Source: Sideroxyarcus emersonii
GTDB lineage: Bacteria; Pseudomonadota; Gammaproteobacteria; Burkholderiales; Gallionellaceae
Assembly (NCBI RefSeq): GCF_021654335.1
Contig: NZ_AP023423.1
Location: forward strand, 1,549,001-1,613,000
Length of the DNA stretch: 64,000 nucleotides
Reading direction: 5' to 3'
Position numbers and translations under genes: made by a program. Shown here piece after piece: positions 50,518-55,178 of the stretch. The notes beneath the pieces are model-generated. The model made no database searches and had not been told where the DNA came from. It was given only the letters and a program-made list of their open reading frames with translations. The first letter of the stretch is position 1. Each line of letters begins with the position of its first letter.

Positions 50518-51243
50518 TTACATTTCTCCTTTCCATTCACTTAAATTAAAGACTTTAAACCGGGCACGGTGCGAATCATTCAGCTTCACTTTTTGATTTT
50601 CCATGGTCACGAACTGGATTTTGTTGAAGGCCCTCATCTGCGCTTCTGGATGAGGCGTGAAGTAGTACACCAGGTCGTATTTCCCGGCCACGATCTGCTG
50701 CAAATGCAGCCCCACCACGTCGGTCAGACGCTTTGGCGACTTGACGAACCTCTCGATTTCGACGGCCACCCTGCGCCCGTCCGGCCTGTTGGCGAGCGAA
50801 TCGGGCAGCTTTTTGAGGCGGGTTGAGTTGTCGGTGAACAAGACCTTACCAGGCGTCCAATTGGACCAGCCCGTCTGCTCCGCGCGAATCCGAACAAGTT
50901 GCGATTCCAGGTGGTGTTGAACGAAGCTGGGATTGGTCCGACCGATGGCGAACGCTTTCATATCCACGTCCGCGCCGACCACGGCCAGGCCATGATCGGT
51001 GATGCCGTAAAGCTTCAACCGCAAGTGCGGCAGCACGCGGTCGTCCACCTTTATCAGCTTCTCTTCGTTCAGCTTTTGCAGCAGCCGCAGGGCGTTCCGC
51101 TCGCTCGTCCGCAAAAGCTCGGACAGCACGGTGAGGGTAGACCACTGCTCGCCGCTGGCGAGGAAGCCCAACACCGCAGCGCGTTTTTCTGCGCTGCGTT
51201 GCTGCCGCTCCTGGGGTGACATTTTGAGAGCGGGGTTAGTCAT
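50518..51243 (-). CDS. Candidate MOBC-type relaxase / replication-relaxation protein
   Basis: A 241-residue cytoplasmic protein. Residues about 15-85 form a winged helix (RAAVLGFLASGEQWSTLTV and RTSERNALRLLQKLNEEKLI). The second half carries a restriction-endonuclease-like pattern: a His in QHHLE, an Asp in PDS, ExE in VAVEIERFVKS, and a Lys shortly after, then DLVYYFTP. The MOBC relaxases (CloDF13 MobC, 243 residues, and pAD1 TraX) have this arrangement of winged helix plus H/D/ExE/K residues. The match is by pattern only, so a transcription factor or a nuclease remains possible. Confidence 0.45.
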   Translation of the reverse strand: MTNPALKMSPQERQQRSAEKRAAVLGFLASGEQWSTLTVLSELLRTSERNALRLLQKLNEEKLIKVDDRVLPHLRLKLYGITDHGLAVVGADVDMKAFAIGRTNPSFVQHHLESQLVRIRAEQTGWSNWTPGKVLFTDNSTRLKKLPDSLANRPDGRRVAVEIERFVKSPKRLTDVVGLHLQQIVAGKYDLVYYFTPHPEAQMRAFNKIQFVTMENQKVKLNDSHRARFKVFNLSEWKGEM

Positions 51244-51453
51244 TTAACCCCCCTTCGCGCCTGGCGCGCGGCCTTCTTCGACGCGCTCCTTGTAGATACG
51301 ATCCACCAGGCCGACCTGCTTCTCGCTGAAGCGCGTGTCGTCGCCCCACTTCCCGATGCGCGCGATGTTGTCCGCGATGAAATTCTTCTCGAACTCGGAC
51401 AAACGATCTTGGTAGTTGTCGTTGATCTCTTTGATTTTTGAAACGGTGTTCAT
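51244..51453 (-). CDS. Small hypothetical soluble protein, 69 residues
   Basis: A charged helical protein with the pattern FSEKQVGLVDRIYKERV, a helix commonly seen in small phage and element proteins that ends with 'SEKQ..L..IY'. AAGGAGCTT precedes the ATG at 51453. The stop is adjacent to the next start (TAA then ATG). First gene after module B. Function unknown. Confidence 0.65.
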   Translation of the reverse strand: MNTVSKIKEINDNYQDRLSEFEKNFIADNIARIGKWGDDTRFSEKQVGLVDRIYKERVEEGRAPGAKGG

Positions 51454-51481
51454 TTTTGAAGCTCCTTGTTTTGGTTTTGGT

Positions 51482-51527
51482 GGATCCGTTTGATCCACCT
51501 GTTTCACAGGTTGGTGGTTGCGAAATT
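51482..51527 (-). promoter_or_regulatory. Leader module B (repeated dyad element)
   Basis: GGATC-CGTTT-GATCC directly joined to ACCTGT-TTC-ACAGGT (51497-51511), eight bases, then GCGAAATT. It ends at the stop codon of the upstream gene, so there is no room for a separate promoter or terminator in front of it. Confidence 0.78.
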
Positions 51528-51706
51528 CAAATCGGCTTCGGGTTTGACTTGTGCCTCGCCCGAATCAGGAAGATTGGCGATTGAATGTAGAGCGTGCAGT
51601 TGTGCGGCTTCCACATCTGCACGACCTGGCCGGTCTTCCAGCACTTGGCCTGGGGCACGGGCTGCGCAGGGACGATGGAGTATTGGCAGTTGATGCAGAC
51701 GCTCAT
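51527..51706 (-). CDS. Small cysteine-containing protein, 59 residues
   Basis: MSVCINCQYS begins with CxxC, and two further cysteines (AKCWKTG and HNCTLY) complete a C4 set that could bind zinc. Basic end (RARHKSNPKPI). No signal peptide. Start ATG overlaps the previous stop (TGATG). Its stop codon lies inside module B. No family recognised. Confidence 0.6.
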   Translation of the reverse strand: MSVCINCQYSIVPAQPVPQAKCWKTGQVVQMWKPHNCTLYIQSPIFLIRARHKSNPKPI

Positions 51707-52008
51707 CACTTACCCCCGGCGATGCCTTCTTTGATGCTCGCCGCCCCGGCAGATACCAGCGATGCCGCCGCTTCCCCGGCCTGCTGCTGCGCCTGGTTCA
51801 AAGACTCGATGGTTTTAATAAAAGTCGAGTCACGACCGAACAGACAGCCCACCCGCTCGCCGTTCCGGCTCTGCCAAGGCTCGCCGCCAACGCTGCGGCA
51901 GGCCGATTCAAAACCCGCTGGAATTGGCTCTGCGCTGGCCTTGGTGGAGTGGACAAAGAAGTACACGACCAGTGCAAGAAAGACGATTTGAGTGATGCGC
52001 ACGATCAT
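51706..52008 (-). CDS. Hypothetical exported or membrane-anchored protein, 100 residues
   Basis: A signal-anchor (IVRITQIVFLALVVYFFVHS) is followed by SACRSVGGEPWQSRNGERVGC, a segment with two cysteines, and an Ala/Gln-rich helix (NQAQQQAGEAAASLVSAGAAS). The layout is like that of the 136-residue protein downstream. Start at 52008 gives an ATGA overlap with the upstream stop. Confidence 0.65.
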   Translation of the reverse strand: MIVRITQIVFLALVVYFFVHSTKASAEPIPAGFESACRSVGGEPWQSRNGERVGCLFGRDSTFIKTIESLNQAQQQAGEAAASLVSAGAASIKEGIAGGK

Positions 52009-52232
52009 CGCGGACACCCCTCTTCCACTATCTTTTTGAGGTTTTCGACTTTTTGGGTGAGCTGTTGCAGATTGGCGTTGTCGCGCTGCGCAGCCTCGAT
52101 CCCGTCGCCGCGACCGGTTAAATAGGCCAGGACGACGACGATCAGCAGGATGGCGAGCCCGATTACCTGCTGCCGGGTTTCGGAGACTTCGACCTCTCCT
52201 TTTTCGAGCCCGCTTTTTACTTTTTCAAACAT
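52005..52232 (-). CDS. Hypothetical single-span membrane protein, 75 residues
   Basis: A cytoplasmic N-terminus (MFEKVKSGLEKGEVEVSETR), one membrane helix (about residues 23-40, VIGLAILLIVVVLAYLTG) and a coiled-coil C-terminus (NANLQQLTQKVENLKKIVEE). CCAGGAG precedes the ATG. Size and topology recall the spanin or holin class, but no lysis gene is seen nearby. Confidence 0.65.
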   Translation of the reverse strand: MFEKVKSGLEKGEVEVSETRQQVIGLAILLIVVVLAYLTGRGDGIEAAQRDNANLQQLTQKVENLKKIVEEGCPR

Positions 52233-52252
52233 GATTTTTTTCTCCTGGAGAC

Positions 52253-52272
52253 GCCCACCCCGAAGGGTGGGC
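52253..52272 (-). terminator. Tetraloop hairpin between the OMP-like and 75-residue genes
   Basis: Minus strand GCCCACCC-TTCG-GGGTGGGC: an eight-base perfect stem with a UUCG loop. No T run follows at once, so partial termination or mRNA protection is as likely. Confidence 0.55.
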
Positions 52273-52279
52273 TGTGGGG

Positions 52280-52726
52280 TTAGAAGTGGCGGATCACGCT
52301 AAAGCTCAGCATCCCGCGCACCTGGCTGTTGTTGTAGCCCGCCACTTCGGAGTTGAGATAGAAGCCCGCGCCGATTGGTGCGACTGCGCCCATCCCGACC
52401 CCGGCTCCAGTTCCACCGCCGGACACGCGGATGTACGGGGTGACGCTGGAGTCGGTAGACAGGAAGGCCGACAGGCCGACGTTCCCGACGCGATTGTGTT
52501 TGGCATCGGCACTCAGCAGGCGCGCGTCAGTAGCAAAAGTGATCGTGTCGCGCTCGCCGACCGAGCCAATACCGGTCCCGACCGTCAGTTGCTGGGATGT
52601 ACCACCGTCCCCAGCCGCCAGGCCCCAACCGGCATACGCGCCCAGATCAGCGGCGTGCACCGCACCGCTCGCAACCACAAGACCTGCCAAAACTGCCGAT
52701 GCAACAACCGTCTTATTCATTTTCAT
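52280..52726 (-). CDS. Small outer-membrane-like exported protein, 148 residues
   Basis: A signal peptide (MKMNKTVVASAVLAGLVVAS, cleavage at VHA-ADL) is followed by a Gly-rich alternating beta pattern (GAYAGWGLAAGDGG, IRVSGGGTGAGVGMG) ending in an aromatic residue (SVIRHF), as in small beta-barrel outer-membrane proteins. AAAGGAGCTT precedes the ATG. First gene after module A and closest to the iterons. No family recognised. Confidence 0.7.
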   Translation of the reverse strand: MKMNKTVVASAVLAGLVVASGAVHAADLGAYAGWGLAAGDGGTSQQLTVGTGIGSVGERDTITFATDARLLSADAKHNRVGNVGLSAFLSTDSSVTPYIRVSGGGTGAGVGMGAVAPIGAGFYLNSEVAGYNNSQVRGMLSFSVIRHF

Positions 52727-52752
52727 TTTTGAAGCTCCTTTAAGTTAGGGAA

Positions 52753-52801
52753 GATCAGAAATTTGATCGACCTGTTTCACAGGTGCAGGGGTGCGAAATT
52801 T
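52753..52801 (-). promoter_or_regulatory. Leader module A (repeated dyad element)
   Basis: GATCA-GAAATT-TGATC, one base, ACCTGT-TTC-ACAGGT (52770-52784), eight bases, GCGAAATTT. It begins 27 bp before the 148-residue gene start on the minus strand. Confidence 0.8.
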
Positions 52802-52818
52802 GCGCAGCGAATCTTTTG

Positions 52819-52854
52819 ACGCACATGCGAACGCACCTGCGTACGCACCTGCGT
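52819..52854. repeat. Three 12-bp tandem iterons (candidate replication origin)
   Basis: ACGCACATGCGA, ACGCACCTGCGT and ACGCACCTGCGT lie head to tail. Each is partly self-complementary (CGCA...TGCG). They lie beyond the 3' end of the replication-like gene, the common layout of iteron origins. The 52,727-53,055 gap holds no gene, only module A, the iterons and two dyads. Confidence 0.6.
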
Positions 52855-52936
52855 TAACTCAAAAACTCATCCTCAGCAAAGCGATTTGGAGAGCTGGGGA
52901 GCGCGGTTGAGGGGTTGGTATTGGTGAGGTAAAGAA

Positions 52937-52965
52937 AAACCCGCCAACGAGGTTTTGGCGGGTTT
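52937..52965 (-). terminator. Terminator after the replication-like operon
   Basis: AAACCCGCCA / TGGCGGGTTT, ten-base perfect arms with a nine-base loop. Both strands have a short T run. Confidence 0.65.
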
Positions 52966-53001
52966 GGTGATGTGCGGATGACTAAGTACAGAACCACCCT
53001 T

Positions 53002-53029
53002 GCGCACGGGCGCCCTGAGGGCTGTGCGC
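53002..53029. repeat. Nested dyad near the iterons
   Basis: GCGCAC / GTGCGC outer arms enclose GCCC-TGA-GGGC inner arms. It lies between the replication-like gene and the iterons and may be part of an origin or transfer site. Confidence 0.45.
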
Positions 53030-53055
53030 CGGGAGTCGGTCAGCGCAGGATTAAA

Positions 53056-53895
53056 TTAAAAAGAATAATTATCACCGATCCCCTCTAAATAATTCTTATC
53101 GTTAAACCCCGCCCATTTTCCTTTTGTTATTTTTGAGCCGCGTTCATTCGGATTAAATCCGCTCAACTTTTTTGCAGCAACTGACGGCCAAGCCGCACCC
53201 TGCTCGATCAATACTTGAACTGCAGCCTCTTTAACCTTTTCGAATCCATATTGTTCGACCAATTTTTCAGACAATAATTGATCTTCTATTGTTTTAATGG
53301 TCAGTCCAGTTTCGTGAATCTGTTTCACGTCGGCCTGCTCAACCGATTCTTTTATTGCCGCCGCTGATGACTGCTTTTGGTTTTTTGAAAAAGAAACATG
53401 ATCGCTCCCGCGCGCGCGCGTACGCTCTCTCTCTTCTCCTTTTCCTTCTTCTTTCCCTTCCCCTTCCCCTTGGAAGTTAAGTTGCTGATTATTTTCGAAA
53501 TGAGATTTTTTGAGGCCACATTCGGGGGAAAGCTCGATTTTTTCAAGCACCTTTTTACGCAACTTTTCAGACTCAATTACATTGAAGTCCGACCGCGCCT
53601 GGCCTACCCGCTGAGGTGTCTTAAAAGTGTTGTTCCGGAAAAAATCGTTCAAAAAAATCTCGCCGGTTTCCTGGTCGATTTCTATAAATTTTTCTTTTTC
53701 GAGCGCGGCCAGACCACCGGCCAATGCCTCGTCCGACAGACCCGAATCGTCGGCCAGCCCGGCAGGCAACCAACAACCAATATGACTTTCGCAACTCACA
53801 AAAAGAACCGACAAAAGAAGCTTCAAGTCGGGCACCAGTGCGCGAACACGCGGCTGACGATAGAAATTACGATTGATAGAACCCTTCTGTTTCAT
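53056..53895 (-). CDS. Winged-helix replication-initiator-like protein
   Basis: A 279-residue soluble protein. The first 100 residues (LLLSVLFVSCESHIGCWLP ... SDEALAGGLAALEKEKFIEID) form a winged helix of the type seen in phage replisome-organiser and plasmid Rep N-termini. A low-complexity linker of Gly/Glu/Lys/Arg (about residues 145-165) follows. The C-terminal part (TIEDQLLSEKLVEQYGF) is helical. Its overlap with the upstream gene and the adjacent iterons support a replication role. No catalytic nuclease or helicase motif is seen. The DNA is more A+T-rich than the chromosomal flanks. Confidence 0.55.
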   Translation of the reverse strand: MKQKGSINRNFYRQPRVRALVPDLKLLLSVLFVSCESHIGCWLPAGLADDSGLSDEALAGGLAALEKEKFIEIDQETGEIFLNDFFRNNTFKTPQRVGQARSDFNVIESEKLRKKVLEKIELSPECGLKKSHFENNQQLNFQGEGEGKEEGKGEERERTRARGSDHVSFSKNQKQSSAAAIKESVEQADVKQIHETGLTIKTIEDQLLSEKLVEQYGFEKVKEAAVQVLIEQGAAWPSVAAKKLSGFNPNERGSKITKGKWAGFNDKNYLEGIGDNYSF

Positions 53896-54350
53896 ACCAC
53901 CTCCCCGTCGAAGCCAAACAACCCACCCTGCCCCTTGCCGCCTTCCTTGAATTTGCGGGCTTCCTCAATGTTTTTGACCTGTTTCTGGATGATCTGCTGC
54001 CCCCTGCGGCCGGACAGGCCGAGGCTCTCTCCGTATTGCTTTCCTCCATCCCTCACTTCGTCAAAAACATTTTCGATCTGATCGTCAAACTCGGCAGTGC
54101 GTGCGCGGATGTAGTCCACCAGGTCTGCCGGATCGGCCGCGGCAAGCTTTTCGTGCAGGCTGTAGCCGTCTTCCTCATCGCGCTCTTCGTCCAGGCTGAC
54201 GTATGCCGTTGGCCGCTCCTCACGCTTGATGACGTGAAGCGCGAGGCCGCGCGGGTTGCGGATTTTTGTGCCTTTCACGGCTTCGAGGTAGGCCGCGCCG
54301 GACAGGCTGGCGGGCAGCTGCATGATTTTGAGAAGGGTGGCGGCGTCCAT
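53892..54350 (-). CDS. DNA-binding regulator candidate with sigma-region-4-like HTH
   Basis: 152 residues. The C-terminal part EVRDGGKQYGESLGLSGRRGQQIIQKQ reads like the helix-turn-helix of sigma-70 region 4 (LGLS..R..QI), and the preceding segment HEKLAAADPADLVDYIRAR is acidic and helical. The N-terminal 60 residues (SLSGAAYLEAVKGTKIRNPRG) are unassigned. It overlaps both neighbours by one to four bases. A role as transcription factor for the five leader modules is an idea, not a result. Confidence 0.5.
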   Translation of the reverse strand: MDAATLLKIMQLPASLSGAAYLEAVKGTKIRNPRGLALHVIKREERPTAYVSLDEERDEEDGYSLHEKLAAADPADLVDYIRARTAEFDDQIENVFDEVRDGGKQYGESLGLSGRRGQQIIQKQVKNIEEARKFKEGGKGQGGLFGFDGEVV

Positions 54351-54628
54351 TAAACACCCCCTTCTTGCTGCGCTGCTGCGGCAATTTTGCTGGCCTTGGA
54401 CGGGCGGCCACGACGGGGCTTTAACGATTTTTCTCGCGCTTCATCGATAAATTTTTGGATGTCATCAACCAGCACAATGCGCTTGCCCGAGATCACGGTG
54501 ACGGGCAGTGGAAAGCTGCCTTTGCAAAGCTGGTTGTTTGTGGTTTGGCGAGCTTGGCCGAAAATTGCGTAGCCAGCTTCCGTAGGTGTGACCGCGATGC
54601 GGCCTTTAAAAATGTCAGAAACGGTCAT
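54350..54628 (-). CDS. AlpA/excisionase-like helix-turn-helix protein
   Basis: 92 residues. VTPTEAGYAIFGQARQTTNNQ followed by FPLPVTVISGKRIVLVDDIQKFI is the winged MerR/AlpA fold used by excisionases and phage activators. The basic C-terminus has an AT-hook-like GRPSK. First gene of the replication operon, so it probably regulates that operon or excision. Its leader carries a perfect dyad over the ribosome site. Confidence 0.7.
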   Translation of the reverse strand: MTVSDIFKGRIAVTPTEAGYAIFGQARQTTNNQLCKGSFPLPVTVISGKRIVLVDDIQKFIDEAREKSLKPRRGRPSKASKIAAAAQQEGGV

Positions 54629-54655
54629 GCCTGATTTCCTTTCAGAAAATCAGGC
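54629..54655 (-). promoter_or_regulatory. Perfect dyad enclosing the ribosome-binding site of the AlpA-like gene
   Basis: GCCTGATTT and AAATCAGGC are perfect nine-base arms around a nine-base loop that holds AAAGG on the minus strand. The ATG follows directly, so a hairpin would mask the ribosome site and a bound protein would cover it. Confidence 0.65.
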
Positions 54656-54697
54656 AACTTCCCGGTATGCCTTTTTGGATTTACTACCCCCGCACTC

Positions 54698-54732
54698 GCA
54701 CTCTTTTATAAATGCTTCCGTATAAAGAGTGC
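54698..54732. promoter_or_regulatory. Inverted repeat upstream of the replication operon
   Basis: GCACTCTTTTATA and TATAAAGAGTGC, twelve complementary bases with one bulged T and a ten-base centre. It lies 70-104 bp before the AlpA-like start and contains TATA-rich promoter-like sequence on both strands. Confidence 0.5.
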
Positions 54733-55005
54733 CGCTATCAAGCCGTTCGTCGTACCGTCGCTACGACTGCCGAATCGCCGAGCCGGATTGCCGGGCGAAG
54801 AATTTAAATTGGGAACGGAGGTACTTGATTGGTTCGCAGTATAGATTCCCTCAAGCTCCCTGTCAATACCTTTTTAACGTTATTTCGTTTAGATTCAATG
54901 TCTTGAATTGTCTGTATGAATCAAAACAGCCTTATTTTTCAGGGCTTCCAGAGCGATTTGCCTGTCTAAAAAATATTTTCATCGACTGCTTAATTGCGCG
55001 CTGCT

Positions 55006-55122
55006 GGTGCGCAAATCTGCGCAGTGCGCACCCTGCTGCAGCCCCTGATTTTATTGGGCTTGCGGGTAGCCATGCTGCGCAGCACTGATTTTATTAGGCT
55101 GGCAGGCGGTCGATGGTGCGCA
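55006..55122. repeat. TGCGCA cluster and 40-bp direct repeats before the restriction-modification gene
   Basis: TGCGCA occurs at 55008, 55018, 55025, 55076 and 55117, and GGTGCGCA/TGCGCACC form a dyad at 55006-55032. CTGATTTTATT(G/A)GGCT recurs at 55045 and 55085, 40 bp apart. The whole 54,656-55,178 interval has no supported gene. Confidence 0.55.
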
Positions 55123-55178
55123 TTGATAGGCGTTCACGTAGAATCCTGCTGCAAAATTCAAATAACAACGAGGCAGGC

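Noticed and set aside
46503..52801. Known riboswitch class for the leader modules
   Set aside because: The modules are only about 45 bp of two small hairpins. I recognise no ligand-binding core, and the genes behind them share no metabolic theme.
52819..52854. A CRISPR array
   Set aside because: The repeats are 12 bp, contiguous without spacers, and no cas gene is in the window.
46192..54628. Inovirus (filamentous phage) prophage
   Set aside because: Small exported proteins suggested it, but no Zot/pI ATPase, no rolling-circle Rep motifs and no coat-protein-like gene were found.
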